Assembly (NCBI RefSeq): GCF_009827575.1
Contig: NZ_WTYR01000001.1
Location: 930,001 to 994,000, forward strand
Reading direction: 5' to 3'
Length of the DNA stretch: 64,000 nucleotides
DNA from: Alteriqipengyuania halimionae
GTDB lineage: Bacteria; Pseudomonadota; Alphaproteobacteria; Sphingomonadales; Sphingomonadaceae
Shown here in pieces: positions 19,118 to 28,371 of the stretch. Position numbers and translations under genes: made by a program. The stretch's first letter is position 1, and every line of letters starts with the position of its first letter. The notes under the pieces are model-generated. The model had not been told where the DNA came from. It was given only the letters and a program-made list of their open reading frames with translations, and ran no database searches.

Positions 19118-20481
19118 ACGCTCCTGAAAAGATCGAAGCGCACGCTTTCAGCGACCGGCGCGATCGTCTGGTATCTGCCGACGAGCCGCTGGCAGGTCTC
19201 CAGCTGCGCTGTGGCGGAGAAATCCCCGGTGTCATCGCGATCCCCGCATTGCTCGAAGAGGTCAGAAAGGCACGTCGTTACGGTCTCAAGATTGCACGTA
19301 GCATAACCGCGCGCGACGATGGCGAGGCAGTCTCGGCCTGGATCGAACTCACCCCGCTCGAGGATGGATGCGAGATCTACGTGCAGAACTGGCAGTCGCG
19401 CCCGCTCGATGAAACCGAGCACGCATCCGAGCGCGACGGCCCACCCTCCACCGAACGGGCGCTTGCCGATTTCACGGCGATCCTCGATGCCGATCAGCGG
19501 ATTATCGCGGCGGAAAGCGAGGCGCGCGATCTCAAGCCGCTGCTCAAATCGATGGAGCGCCGCAAAAGCGAGCGCTGGACCGAGTTTGTTCATATCGACG
19601 GGCTCGGCGACGCTTCCACCATGCCGTGGCGTTTGCTCGATGGCGCGCATGCCGAAGTCGATTGTTCGGAGCGCAAATGGTTTGTCCGCCTTTTTCCCCG
19701 CCATACGCCTTCGGGCGATCTTGCGGGGCTCGAGCTGACCTTGACTGCCGATCGTCCGCTAGAGCGAACGTCGCGCGACGACGATCCTGACGATGCGGTC
19801 GATTACATGATCGCGCGCGATGTCGCGCCGGCACTGCGCCAGCCGCTTGCGCGGATCATCGCGAATGCCGAGACGATCCGCGCACGGCTCGCCGGCCCCT
19901 TGCCCGATCAATACAGCGACTACGCCGCGGATATCGCCTCTGCCGGGCAGCATTTGATGGCGCTGCTCGACGATCTGAGCGATCTCGAAGTCGTCGAGGC
20001 GACCGATTTCCGCACCGCGCCGGACAAGATCGACGTTGCAGACGTCGCTCGGCGCGCCGCCGGCATCGTGGGCGTCCGGGCGCGGGAAAAGGACATCGAG
20101 CTGGTGCTACCCGAGGAAGACGACCATGTGCCGGCAACTGCGGAGTTCCGCCGCGTTCTGCAGATCCTTCTCAATCTGCTCGGCAACGCGATCCGGTATT
20201 CACCCGAAGGTTCCCGCATCACGATCGAACTCGAACAGACCGGCCGCCACGCGTTCGTTCACGTAAGCGACGATGGCGACGGTATTCCCGCCGAAAAACG
20301 CGAGAAGATTTTCGACAAGTTCGAGCGGCTCGGCCGTTCGGGTGATGGTGGATCGGGCCTGGGGCTGTATATTTCACGCAGGCTGGCCCGCGCCATGGGC
20401 GGAGAGCTCGCCGTAACCAGCGAGGCGGGAGAGGGCGGACGCTTCACGCTGACGTTGCCCTTGGGGCCGGACGAAGACTGA
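19114..20481 (+). CDS. Histidine-kinase-like protein lacking the phospho-acceptor histidine
   Basis: A 455-residue soluble protein. The N-terminal 220 residues are an unassigned sensor region. A dimerisation-helix segment follows (VAPALRQPLARIIANAET), where the usual SHELRTPL reads APALRQPL, with Pro239 in the place of the phosphorylated His. The HATPase domain is intact: N box LLNLLGNAIRYSPEG, G1 DDGDGIP, F box FDKFERLG and G2 GGSGLGLYISRR. It may bind ATP and act as an allosteric or pseudo-kinase, or transfer phosphate from another protein. No response regulator is adjacent. It overlaps the upstream gene by four bases. Confidence 0.82.
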   Translation: MNAPEKIEAHAFSDRRDRLVSADEPLAGLQLRCGGEIPGVIAIPALLEEVRKARRYGLKIARSITARDDGEAVSAWIELTPLEDGCEIYVQNWQSRPLDETEHASERDGPPSTERALADFTAILDADQRIIAAESEARDLKPLLKSMERRKSERWTEFVHIDGLGDASTMPWRLLDGAHAEVDCSERKWFVRLFPRHTPSGDLAGLELTLTADRPLERTSRDDDPDDAVDYMIARDVAPALRQPLARIIANAETIRARLAGPLPDQYSDYAADIASAGQHLMALLDDLSDLEVVEATDFRTAPDKIDVADVARRAAGIVGVRAREKDIELVLPEEDDHVPATAEFRRVLQILLNLLGNAIRYSPEGSRITIELEQTGRHAFVHVSDDGDGIPAEKREKIFDKFERLGRSGDGGSGLGLYISRRLARAMGGELAVTSEAGEGGRFTLTLPLGPDED

Positions 20482-20533
20482 GCGGCAATGCGCCAGGCTC
20501 AAATCGAGCAGCCTTTCTAAGACAGACGAAAAA

Positions 20534-20564
20534 AAGACCCGGCGCGCTGTTGCGGCCGGGTCTT
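20534..20564 (-). terminator. Rho-independent terminator of gltA
   Basis: A perfect 10-bp stem (AAGACCCGGC paired with GCCGGGTCTT) with an 11-base loop. Read on the minus strand the stem is followed by a run of Ts (complement of the A run at 20529-20535), placing it 58 bases after the gltA stop. Read on the plus strand only TTGTTT follows, so it may weakly end the kinase operon too. Confidence 0.9.
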
Positions 20565-20621
20565 GTTTCGCATTCCGGTTTATCCAGCGCCTGTGCCGAA
20601 GCGACGGGCGCTGGTGAACAC

Positions 20622-21905
20622 TCAGCGCTTGTCGATCGACACGTAATCGCGCTGGGTGGGGCCGGTGTAGAGCTGGCGCGGACGGCCGATCTTCTGGCCA
20701 GGATCGGAGATCATTTCGTTCCACTGTGCGACCCAACCCACGGTGCGGGCGAGGGCGAACAGCGCGGTGAACATCGTTGTCGGGAAACCTATCGCCGACA
20801 GGATGATGCCCGAATAGAAATCGACGTTCGGGAACAGCTTCTTTTCCTGGAAATACGGATCGTTGAGCGCGATCTCTTCCAGTTGCAGCGCGGTTTCGAA
20901 CACCGGGTCCTTGACGTCGAGCGCTTCGAACACTTCGCGCACCGTCTTCTGCATGACGGTCGCACGCGGATCGTAGTTCTTGTAGACGCGATGGCCGAAG
21001 CCCATCAGGCGGAACGGATCGTTCTTGTCCTTCGCACGCTCGATATAGTGCGGGATCTTGTCGGGCGTGCCGATCTCGTGAAGCATGTTGAGCGCAGCCT
21101 CGTTGGCGCCGCCATGCGCCGGGCCCCACAAACAGGCAATGCCCGCGGCGGTGCAAGCGAACGGGTTGGCGCCCGACGAACCGGCGAGCCGCACGGTCGA
21201 GGTCGAGGCGTTCTGTTCGTGATCGGCATGCAGGATGAAGATCCGGTCCATCGCCTTTTCGACCGCCGGGATCACTTCGTATTCCTCGGCCGGGACGCCG
21301 AAGGTCATACGCAGGAAATTGCCAGTGTAGGAGAGGTCGTTCTTGGGCTGCAGGAACGGCTGACCCACGGCGTATTTGTAGGCCATGGCCGCGATCGTCG
21401 GCATCTTCGCGATCAGGCGATGACTGGCGATCTTGCGCTGCTCGGGATCCGAAATGTCGGTGCTGTCATGGTAGAAGGCCGAAAGCGCGCCAACAACGCC
21501 GCACATGATCGCCATCGGGTGCGCGTCGCGGCGGAAGCCCTGATAGAACTGGCGCAGCTGATCGTGCACCATGGTGTGGCGCGTAATCGTATAGATGAAA
21601 TCGTCGAGCTCGCCCTGGTTCGGCAATTCCTTGTTGAGCAGGAGATAGGCGACTTCCATGAAGGACGATTCTTCAGCCAGCTGACCGATCGGATAGCCGC
21701 GGTGCAGCAGCACGCCTTCTTCGCCATCGATGAAGGTCAGTCCGCTTTCGCAGCTCGCCGTCGAGGTGAAGCCGGGATCGTAGGTGAACTGGCCCGTTTT
21801 TGCATAGAGCTTGCGGATGTCGACGACATCGGGACCACAAGTTCCCGAAAGTTCGGGAAATTCGTAGCTTTCGCCGCCGGTTTGGAGTTTGGCCTGGTCG
21901 CTCAC
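20622..21905 (-). CDS. gltA: Citrate synthase
   Basis: Condenses oxaloacetate and acetyl-CoA at the entry of the TCA cycle; 427 residues, the hexameric Gram-negative type. The N-terminal domain begins with a GTG start ([18 protein letters not shown]). Catalytic segments are visible: [20 protein letters not shown] with the active His, [12 protein letters not shown], and [13 protein letters not shown] with the second His. It lies 29 bases downstream of gltX on the same strand, so both may share a transcript ending at the terminator at 20534-20564. Confidence 0.98.
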   Translation of the reverse strand: MSDQAKLQTGGESYEFPELSGTCGPDVVDIRKLYAKTGQFTYDPGFTSTASCESGLTFIDGEEGVLLHRGYPIGQLAEESSFMEVAYLLLNKELPNQGELDDFIYTITRHTMVHDQLRQFYQGFRRDAHPMAIMCGVVGALSAFYHDSTDISDPEQRKIASHRLIAKMPTIAAMAYKYAVGQPFLQPKNDLSYTGNFLRMTFGVPAEEYEVIPAVEKAMDRIFILHADHEQNASTSTVRLAGSSGANPFACTAAGIACLWGPAHGGANEAALNMLHEIGTPDKIPHYIERAKDKNDPFRLMGFGHRVYKNYDPRATVMQKTVREVFEALDVKDPVFETALQLEEIALNDPYFQEKKLFPNVDFYSGIILSAIGFPTTMFTALFALARTVGWVAQWNEMISDPGQKIGRPRQLYTGPTQRDYVSIDKR

Positions 21906-21934
21906 GCGCGATCCTCCGTAGTTAGGGTCATAGA

Positions 21935-23341
21935 TTAAACCGCCTGATCGGCGATCCGTGCCAAACTTTCTTCCCTGCCGAGAAGAACAAGCACGTCGAA
22001 AATTCCGGGAGACTGGGTCGTCCCTGTCAGCGCGGCGCGCAGTGGCTGCGCCAGCTTGCCGAGGCCCAGTTGGAGCTCTTCGGCGAGCGCCTTGGTGCTG
22101 GCCTCCAGCGCGTCCAATGTCCAGTCCTTTTCCGCCGACAGCCGCTCATGGAGCAGCTTGAGCCGCTCGCGGCCTGTGTCGTCGAGTAGGATCGCCGCCT
22201 TTTCGTCGACATCGAGCGGACGGGTGCGCGTCAGGAAGGCAGCCCCGGTCGCTAGCTCGTCGAGATTCTTGGCGCGGGTCTTGAGTACCGGCATCGCCAT
22301 TTCGAGCAATTCCAGCGCTGGTGGGTTGTCCATGCGGGCGGACACCAGTTTGGCGAGACGGGCATTGTCGGCCTCGCGGATGTGGTGCGCATTCATGTTG
22401 AGCAACTTCTTCAGGTCGAAGCGCGAGGGGCTCTTGCCGACATGGTCGAGATCGAACAACTCGACCGCTTCCTCGCGGGTGAACTCTTCCTTGTCGCCGT
22501 GGCCCCAACCCAGGCGAAGCAGGTAGTTGAACAGCGCTTCGGGCAAGATACCATGCTCGTCGCGATAGGCTTCGGCCCCCAATGCACCGTGTCGCTTGGA
22601 CATCTTGGCGCCATCCGATCCGTGGATCAGCGGGACATGGGCATAGATCGGCTCGGGCCAGTCCATCGCGCGATAAATCGGCAGCTGGCGGAAGGCGTTG
22701 TTGAGATGGTCGTCGCCGCGGATCACATGGGTCACGCCCATGTCGTGATCGTCGACGACCACGGCGAGCATGTAGGTCGGCGTGCCGTCGGCGCGCAGGA
22801 TGATGTAATCGTCGAGCTCGGCATTCTTGACCTTGACCGTGCCCTGGACCGCATCCTCGATGCTGGTTTCGCCATCGGTCGGGGTCTTGAGGCGGATTGT
22901 GTAAGCCTGCCCCTCCTGCTCAGGACCGGGCTCGCGATCGCGCCAGCGCCCGTCGTAACGCATCGGTTGCTTGTTGGCGCGCTGCTCGGCACGCATTGCC
23001 TCGAGCTCTTCCGTCGTGGCGAAGCACTTGTAGGCGTTGCCGCTCTCGAGCAATTTGTGTGCGACTTCGGCATGCCGCTCGGCGCGCTGAGACTGGAACA
23101 CCGGCTCCTCATCAAAATCGAGGCCCAGCCAGTCGAGCCCGTCGATGATCGCGTCGATCGCTTCGCTCGTGCTGCGTTTCTTGTCGGTATCTTCGATCCG
23201 GAGCAGCGCCTTGCCGCCATGATGGCGCGCGTAGAGCCAGTTGAACAGCGCGGTGCGCGCGCCGCCGATATGAAGAAAACCCGTAGGCGAGGGCGCAAAC
23301 CGGGTGACTACGGGCGCAGACGCGTTCGTCTCGCTTGCCAT
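21935..23341 (-). CDS. gltX: Glutamate--tRNA ligase
   Basis: Charges tRNA-Glu in the cytoplasm; 468 residues, a class I synthetase. The HIGH-type motif appears as [20 protein letters not shown] near residues 17-36 and the KMSKS-type loop as [13 protein letters not shown] near 243-255. The C-terminal anticodon-binding helical domain is complete. Whether it is discriminating or also charges tRNA-Gln cannot be told from one gene. It is divergent from comEC, with only about 50 bases between the starts. Confidence 0.97.
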   Translation of the reverse strand: MASETNASAPVVTRFAPSPTGFLHIGGARTALFNWLYARHHGGKALLRIEDTDKKRSTSEAIDAIIDGLDWLGLDFDEEPVFQSQRAERHAEVAHKLLESGNAYKCFATTEELEAMRAEQRANKQPMRYDGRWRDREPGPEQEGQAYTIRLKTPTDGETSIEDAVQGTVKVKNAELDDYIILRADGTPTYMLAVVVDDHDMGVTHVIRGDDHLNNAFRQLPIYRAMDWPEPIYAHVPLIHGSDGAKMSKRHGALGAEAYRDEHGILPEALFNYLLRLGWGHGDKEEFTREEAVELFDLDHVGKSPSRFDLKKLLNMNAHHIREADNARLAKLVSARMDNPPALELLEMAMPVLKTRAKNLDELATGAAFLTRTRPLDVDEKAAILLDDTGRERLKLLHERLSAEKDWTLDALEASTKALAEELQLGLGKLAQPLRAALTGTTQSPGIFDVLVLLGREESLARIADQAV

Positions 23342-23390
23342 TCGAAAAACCTTCCTGTCCTATGCGGCCGTGGGGCGAGGGGAAGCACCA

Positions 23391-25562
23391 TTGGAGCCGC
23401 TCGACGCCGAGCCGGGGCATGAGCCGGAGGCCGACGCTGCATTGCAGCAAAGCCAATGGCGAAACCGCACGCGATTGTCCAGCGCGGCGGGATGGATCGA
23501 CGCGCGTCTCGACGCCGCCGGTTTCGACCGCGCGCCGTGGCTGGCAGTGGCGCTGGGTGGAGGCATTGCGGCGTGGTTCGTGCTCCCGAGTGCCGGCTGG
23601 TGGGTCGCGTTGATAGGGCTATGTTCCTTAGGCGCGGTAGCCTCATGGTCGAACGATCGCCTCGCCGAATATTATCCGTTCTTACGCAGTTCTCTGCTGG
23701 CTGTTTCGCTGGTGGCGCTGCTCGGTATCGCGCTCGTATGGGCCAAATCGGAGCTGATCGGGGCGTCGCCAATCGACCGTCCGCTGGTCACCACGATCGA
23801 TGGCCGGATTATCGCTCGAGAAGAGCAACCGGCGCGAAACCGTGTGCGACTGACATTTGCGACAAGACTGGATGACGCGGGCGACGCAAAGGCGATCCGG
23901 GTCAATCTCCCGCTCGATCTCGACCGAACCGATTATGTCGAAGGCGCGACCCTGCGCTTGCGCGCACGCCTGATGCCACCTGCTCCGCCAATGCTTCCGG
24001 GAAGCTACAATTTTGCGCGCGCGGCCTGGTTCAACGGTTTGAGCGCCACGGGTTCGGTGATCGGCGAACCGCAACTCAAAGAAGCGGGTGATGGCGGAGG
24101 CTTTATCGCCAGCGCCCAAAGGCGCCTTGCCGCGCATGTTCGTTCGCAGCTCGGCGGTTCGCCGGGGGCTATTGCCGCAGCGTTTGCCAGCGGCGATCGC
24201 GGCGCGATCGATGAGGCGGACGACGATGCAATGCGCGATGCCGGGCTGACGCATCTTCTCTCGATCAGCGGCGTTCATGTCAGCGCCGTCGTGGCGGCGG
24301 CATATTTCATCGCGATCAAGCTCCTTGCGCTGTGGCCGTGGCTTGCCTTGCGCGTTCGGCTGCCTGTGGTCGCGGCTGCGATCGCTGCCGGTGCGGGAAT
24401 AGGATACACGCTGCTGACAGGGGCAGAGGTTCCGACCGTGCGCAGCTGCGCTGCCGCCTTGCTGGTGCTGTTCGCGCTGGCCCTGGGGCGCGAGCCCTTG
24501 TCGATGCGGATGCTGGCGGTCGCCGCCGGAGGCGTGATGCTACTGTGGCCGGAATCCGTGGTCGGCCCGAGTTTCCAGATGAGCTTTGCCGCGGTCATGT
24601 CGATCATCGCACTCTCGGAGACCGAGGCCGTTCGCCGCTTCATGAGCGCGCGGGAGGAAGGCGCAGCGGCGCGTATCGTACGCTGGCTCGCCATGCTCCT
24701 GCTCACGGGCCTGGTGATCGAGATCGCGCTGATGCCGATCGCGCTCTACCACTTCAATCGCTCCGGGCTTTACGGCGCGCTGGCCAATGTCATTGCGATC
24801 CCGCTGACAACCTTCATCACAATGCCACTGATCGCACTCGCGCTGCTGGCGGACCTCTTCGGCCTCGGCGCGCCACTCTGGTGGCTGTGCGGAAAGTCGC
24901 TCGACCTGCTGCTCGCCATCGCCCATTTCACCGCTGACCGTCCGGGCGCGGTGAAGCTACTGCCAACCATGGCGCGCTGGCACTTCGCGCTGTTCATCGC
25001 GGGCGGCCTGTGGCTGGCGCTATGGCATGGGCGAGGGCGGCTGTATGGCTTCGTGCCTGTCGCGGTGGGGGCGATCGCATTGCTCACGCTGCAGCCGCCC
25101 GACGTGCTGGTGACCGATGACGGTCGCCATGTCGCGCTGGTCGATGCAGACGGACGCGGTGCGGCGCTGCTCCGCGACACCAAATCCGATTACGTTCGCG
25201 ACAACCTGTCCGAACAGGCGGGGCTCGATGGCAATCTGCGTGTTCTCGGCGATAGTCCGGAAGCGAACTGCAACCGCGACTTCTGCACCGCGACAATGGA
25301 GCGCGGCGGGCGCACATGGCGGCTGCTGCTGTCGCTGGGTCGCGACAATGTCCCCGAGCGCGATCTTGCGGCCGCCTGCGCCGCGGCCGATATCGTCATC
25401 GCCGATCGCTGGCTGCCCCGCTCGTGCCAGCCGCGCTGGCTGAAGGCAGATCGCCGCTATCTGAAGGAAAGCGGAGGCCTGTCGATTAATCTTGCTAATC
25501 GTCGGATCACCAGCGTGGCTCAACGCGAAGGCGTCCATGGCTGGTGGCGGGGCGGGAGATAA
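23391..25562 (+). CDS. comEC: ComEC/Rec2 family DNA-uptake channel protein
   Basis: Inner-membrane protein expected to carry single-stranded DNA into the cytoplasm; about 723 residues. The N-terminal DUF4131 region has two or three helices and an OB-like loop (IDGRIIAREEQPARNRVRL). The competence core has HLLSISGVHVSAV near residue 285 and many hydrophobic helices. The C-terminal portion keeps only a reduced beta-lactamase-like part (DVLVTDDGRHVALVD) without the HxHxDH zinc motif, common in this lineage. The TTG at 23391, with GAGGGGA seven bases upstream, is the preferred start; GTG 23370 and ATG 23304 are alternatives, the last overlapping gltX. Confidence 0.9.
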   Translation: MEPLDAEPGHEPEADAALQQSQWRNRTRLSSAAGWIDARLDAAGFDRAPWLAVALGGGIAAWFVLPSAGWWVALIGLCSLGAVASWSNDRLAEYYPFLRSSLLAVSLVALLGIALVWAKSELIGASPIDRPLVTTIDGRIIAREEQPARNRVRLTFATRLDDAGDAKAIRVNLPLDLDRTDYVEGATLRLRARLMPPAPPMLPGSYNFARAAWFNGLSATGSVIGEPQLKEAGDGGGFIASAQRRLAAHVRSQLGGSPGAIAAAFASGDRGAIDEADDDAMRDAGLTHLLSISGVHVSAVVAAAYFIAIKLLALWPWLALRVRLPVVAAAIAAGAGIGYTLLTGAEVPTVRSCAAALLVLFALALGREPLSMRMLAVAAGGVMLLWPESVVGPSFQMSFAAVMSIIALSETEAVRRFMSAREEGAAARIVRWLAMLLLTGLVIEIALMPIALYHFNRSGLYGALANVIAIPLTTFITMPLIALALLADLFGLGAPLWWLCGKSLDLLLAIAHFTADRPGAVKLLPTMARWHFALFIAGGLWLALWHGRGRLYGFVPVAVGAIALLTLQPPDVLVTDDGRHVALVDADGRGAALLRDTKSDYVRDNLSEQAGLDGNLRVLGDSPEANCNRDFCTATMERGGRTWRLLLSLGRDNVPERDLAAACAAADIVIADRWLPRSCQPRWLKADRRYLKESGGLSINLANRRITSVAQREGVHGWWRGGR

Positions 25563-25566
25563 AGAT

Positions 25567-25652
25567 CCGCCATTGCGAGCGGTGCCAAGCAACTCGGGGC
25601 GGACAGCGCCGAGACCGAATTGCTGCACGGCGTCGCCGCTCGCAATGACGGG
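25567..25652. repeat. Imperfect palindromic dispersed-repeat-like element
   Basis: The left arm (25567-25597) contains CCGCCATTGCGAGCGG and ends AAGCAACTCGG. The right arm (25612-25652), read in reverse complement, contains CCGTCATTGCGAGCGG and then GCAGCAATTCGG. The arms therefore form an imperfect inverted repeat between the comEC stop and the end of the convergent gene. The core ATTGCGAGCG followed by AAGCAA resembles a widespread intergenic repeat of many bacterial genomes, as I remember it. It could fold into a transcript-end hairpin for both genes. Confidence 0.65.
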
Positions 25653-25658
25653 ACGAGG

Positions 25659-26822
25659 TCAGACCACTTGATCGCGGTTTTCGTCGCGGTGCTTCTTCAG
25701 GTATTTCATGAATGGCGTGCCGCCGGTACCGACGTCGGGATCGTTGCCCGCAATGCTGCCCGCCTGCTTGTTGATATAGCTCGCCGCATATTCGAGATGC
25801 CGCGTTCGGAAGCGCGCCGACTGTTCAAGACAGGCGTTGAATGCGTCTTTCAGCGCTTGATCGGCTTGGTTGCTTACGAAGTCGCGCAAGGTCGATTGGC
25901 TCGCGAGATCTTCGATGAACCGGCGATGCTCGACCGGGCGATACTGGTGCAGCTCGTCGAGGAACTGGCGCAGCGGATCGTCGGAGTGGCCGACCTGGAA
26001 CAGCGCGTCCATCGCCGGGACGATCGAGGACTGGCTGCCGGTCTGCCCGCGATAAGCCTGCGGCTTGCCTTCGAAGCGGTCCATCCCCTCGTAAACGAGC
26101 CCGCCGCCGTCCAACGCGGGATTGTTGGCCCAGCCATGGATGTAAGGCCGCACACGGTGGAAATACATGTAGGGATCGCACCGCTCGGGCATGCGCGCGA
26201 AGTGGCTGTAGATGCGCTCCCACGCCTCGTCCATTTCGCGCAGCAGCCGCGTTGCTCTGGGGGCGTCGCCATCCTTTGCGATGGTTACCAGTCGCGCCGC
26301 GTTGTCGAGCAGGACGCCGGCCTCGGCCTCGATCGCGACATGGATCAGCACGAACCAGTTTTCGTCGGCACCTCCGAGGAAATTCTGGTGCACGGCGATA
26401 TTGTCGAGCGAGATCGGGCCCGATTTGTCGAGCCGGTACCAATTGTCGAGCACATAACCCGAATAGGGCAGCAACGGCGCCTGGCCGAGGCGATCGGCGA
26501 GCGCGCAGATCGGGCGCGACAGTTTGGCGGGCAGATGGGCCGGGGGATCGTCCTCTCCCCAGACATAGGCCTGCACAAGGAAGGAATAATGCACCATCGC
26601 GGTGCGGACGTCTTCTTCGGAGGCGGATTGTACCCAGTTGCCGATTTCGGGATCGGGCAGCGCATCGAGAAAATGCCTCACCCGGCCGGTGGTCAGCAGG
26701 GCGGAAAGATTGTTCGCAGCCTCGAGGATCGGGGCGAACCGATCGGGAAGCGAGATTTCATCGATTTCATATTGCGAAAGATAGCCGCGCTCGCGGCTTA
26801 AACCGTAGTCTTTGAGCTCCAT
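25659..26822 (-). CDS. Indoleamine 2,3-dioxygenase-like heme protein
   Basis: A 387-residue protein that I place in the indoleamine 2,3-dioxygenase family, heme enzymes that open the indole ring of tryptophan to N-formylkynurenine. Matching segments are LPYSGYVLDNWYRLD, the RGQTGSQSSIVPAMDALF stretch, YRPVEHRRFIEDLA, and RTRHLEYAASYI, where His342 would be the proximal heme ligand. GTGGTPFMKYLKKHRD near the C-terminus also fits. No kynurenine-pathway genes are next to it, so the natural substrate is uncertain. It is divergent from the lipoprotein gene at 26994 across a 171-base region. Confidence 0.82.
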   Translation of the reverse strand: MELKDYGLSRERGYLSQYEIDEISLPDRFAPILEAANNLSALLTTGRVRHFLDALPDPEIGNWVQSASEEDVRTAMVHYSFLVQAYVWGEDDPPAHLPAKLSRPICALADRLGQAPLLPYSGYVLDNWYRLDKSGPISLDNIAVHQNFLGGADENWFVLIHVAIEAEAGVLLDNAARLVTIAKDGDAPRATRLLREMDEAWERIYSHFARMPERCDPYMYFHRVRPYIHGWANNPALDGGGLVYEGMDRFEGKPQAYRGQTGSQSSIVPAMDALFQVGHSDDPLRQFLDELHQYRPVEHRRFIEDLASQSTLRDFVSNQADQALKDAFNACLEQSARFRTRHLEYAASYINKQAGSIAGNDPDVGTGGTPFMKYLKKHRDENRDQVV

Positions 26823-26918
26823 GATGTAAGGTGTCCGCCGGGCGCGGGTTGGGCCGCCCGGACGCGTGATCGAGTATCAAATACTATTTTCGCGCTCAAG
26901 GGCTGAGAAACCGGCCGG

Positions 26919-26945
26919 AACCTACACCCCCGCTCGGCGTAGGTT
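26919..26945. other. Inverted repeat in the 26823-26993 divergent region
   Basis: AACCTAC at 26919-26925 pairs with GTAGGTT at 26939-26945 around a 13-base GC-rich loop. It lies about 50 bases before the lipoprotein start, so it could be a leader hairpin of that gene or a binding site in the divergent promoter region. I see no clear promoter hexamers. Confidence 0.35.
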
Positions 26946-26993
26946 TCCCGACCCATCACGATCCCTCCCGGGACACCCAATCGGAGACTTGCC

Positions 26994-27296
26994 ATGAACG
27001 TCAAGATGATCGCCGCCCCCGCACTGGCCCTTTCGACCCTGTCGCTCGGTGCGTGCGCGCAGAACTATTCGATCGAAGGTGCTGCCGTGGGCGCCGCGGC
27101 CGGTGCCGCCGTCGCCGCGATCACCGATCAGGACATCACGACTTACGCCGCCGCCGGCGCCGCTGCGGGGGCGATTGCAGGGTATTTTACCGACAAGGAC
27201 GATGATTGCGACGGCTTCTATGACGACAACCGCCGCGGCTATCTCGACGACGATTGCCGCTACACCGACGGTTATCGCGACTACTGGCGCGACTGA
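26994..27296 (+). CDS. Glycine-zipper lipoprotein
   Basis: A 100-residue predicted lipoprotein. The signal peptide ends in the lipobox SLGAC (Cys21). It is followed by a glycine-zipper stretch of small residues (AAVGAAAGAAVAAITDQD and AAGAAAGAIAGYF) and an acidic tail rich in Asp and Tyr (DDDCDGFYDDNRRGY, YTDGYRDYW). Such proteins are outer-membrane- or periplasm-associated, with no assigned activity. A GGAGA ribosome site precedes the ATG. Its stop abuts the stop of the convergent gene in the palindrome CTGATCAG. Confidence 0.8.
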   Translation: MNVKMIAAPALALSTLSLGACAQNYSIEGAAVGAAAGAAVAAITDQDITTYAAAGAAAGAIAGYFTDKDDDCDGFYDDNRRGYLDDDCRYTDGYRDYWRD

Positions 27297-27869
27297 TCAG
27301 GCCAGATAGACAACCAGATACCGTGCGATGAGGAGCGCCAGTATAATGGCGTTCCCACGCACGGATTTCAGCCACATCGCCGCGCCCATCAGCACCAGCA
27401 GAACCACGGTCGTCGCGATCGAATAGGGGCGCAGGATGACCTCGCGGAACGCGGGTATCGTCATCAAGAAGGCCCATTGGACGAAGACGAGCGCGATCAG
27501 GATACCGATCACTGTGCGCCGCACGCGGAAATAGTGCGTGTCGAGATCGTGGAAGTCGGCCGGGTCCGTTGGAAAGACGAGCCGTGCCGCGAGGTAATAG
27601 GCACTCGCGAAAGCCAATATCCCGAGCAATGTGCCCGGCGTCAGTGAAATGAGATCGCGCACGACCCAAGCGAAGACCCAGAAGCTCATCAGGTCGAGCA
27701 TCACGAAGATCGCGAACAGCGGGGTGAGCCAGCCGATCCGGAAACGGACGTCGTCGGCCTCGCTTCTGAACAGTTTTTCGAGCGAGGCACCGAAACCCGA
27801 CAGCAGTTCGACGACCGACAGGCCCAGCACCAGGGCATAGAGGACGAAGATGAATTCGAATTCGGTCAT
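27297..27869 (-). CDS. Unrecognised integral membrane protein
   Basis: A 190-residue protein with about six hydrophobic helices (FEFIFVLYALVLGLSVVELL, LTPLFAIFVMLDLMSFWVF, LLGILAFASAYYLAARLVF, VIGILIALVFVQWAFLM, YSIATTVVLLVLMGAAMWL and a last short one). No catalytic motif is visible and I cannot name the family. Its ATG overlaps the stop of the metalloprotease-like gene by four bases, so it is the last gene of a three-gene minus-strand operon with that gene and the PCuAC protein. Confidence 0.75.
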   Translation of the reverse strand: MTEFEFIFVLYALVLGLSVVELLSGFGASLEKLFRSEADDVRFRIGWLTPLFAIFVMLDLMSFWVFAWVVRDLISLTPGTLLGILAFASAYYLAARLVFPTDPADFHDLDTHYFRVRRTVIGILIALVFVQWAFLMTIPAFREVILRPYSIATTVVLLVLMGAAMWLKSVRGNAIILALLIARYLVVYLA

Positions 27870-28288
27870 GCGTCGGTTCCGGCAAAACTGACCAGCAAGT
27901 CGTAGGCCTGCTTGTCGGCGACGCCCGCTACCTTGGCCCCATTGCGCAGCCAGAAGGTGTGTTTAACGATCTCGGCTTGCTGCTCTATGCCGTATTTATG
28001 CAGCGGCTGGCCCGGCTTCAGCGCGTAGTCGTAGCGGCAGAACGGATGGCGGTGGAGGAGCAGGTACCAGTCTCCACGCGTCTGGGTCTGCCAGACATGG
28101 GTCATTTCATGAATGAACAGCCCCTGCCGCAGCAGTGGGACGGCGGCGAAATCGTCGCAATAGGCTTCGCCCATCGGGTGGAAATGCAAATGGCCGCGCG
28201 GGGCCATCGTGACCTTGCGCGGCTGGAACGGCATGAATTTGCGGCGCCGGATGCGCACCTTGCTGTAATCGATCGCGCTGCCGAACAT
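27866..28288 (-). CDS. Metalloprotease-like protein with HExxH motif ('vgr-related' family)
   Basis: About 140 residues from the ATG at 28288, with FIHEMTHVWQTQTRG near residue 60: an HExxH zinc motif typical of a small family often annotated as vgr-related in sphingomonads. GHLHFHPMGEAYCDDFA and YGIEQQAEIVKHTFWLR are further conserved-looking stretches. The frame remains open upstream and encodes LTAGEVDLARS just before the ATG, which matches the usual family N-terminus as I remember it. Translation may therefore start at a non-canonical codon, for example CTG at 28374. No signal peptide is seen. It is the middle gene of the operon with PCuAC. Confidence 0.75.
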   Translation of the reverse strand: MFGSAIDYSKVRIRRRKFMPFQPRKVTMAPRGHLHFHPMGEAYCDDFAAVPLLRQGLFIHEMTHVWQTQTRGDWYLLLHRHPFCRYDYALKPGQPLHKYGIEQQAEIVKHTFWLRNGAKVAGVADKQAYDLLVSFAGTDA

Positions 28289-28371
28289 CGAGCGGGCGAG
28301 ATCGACCTCACCCGCGGTCAGCGTGCGTTCCCCGCCGATCGGACAGGCGGGGAGGGGGGCTGCGGCCTCGC

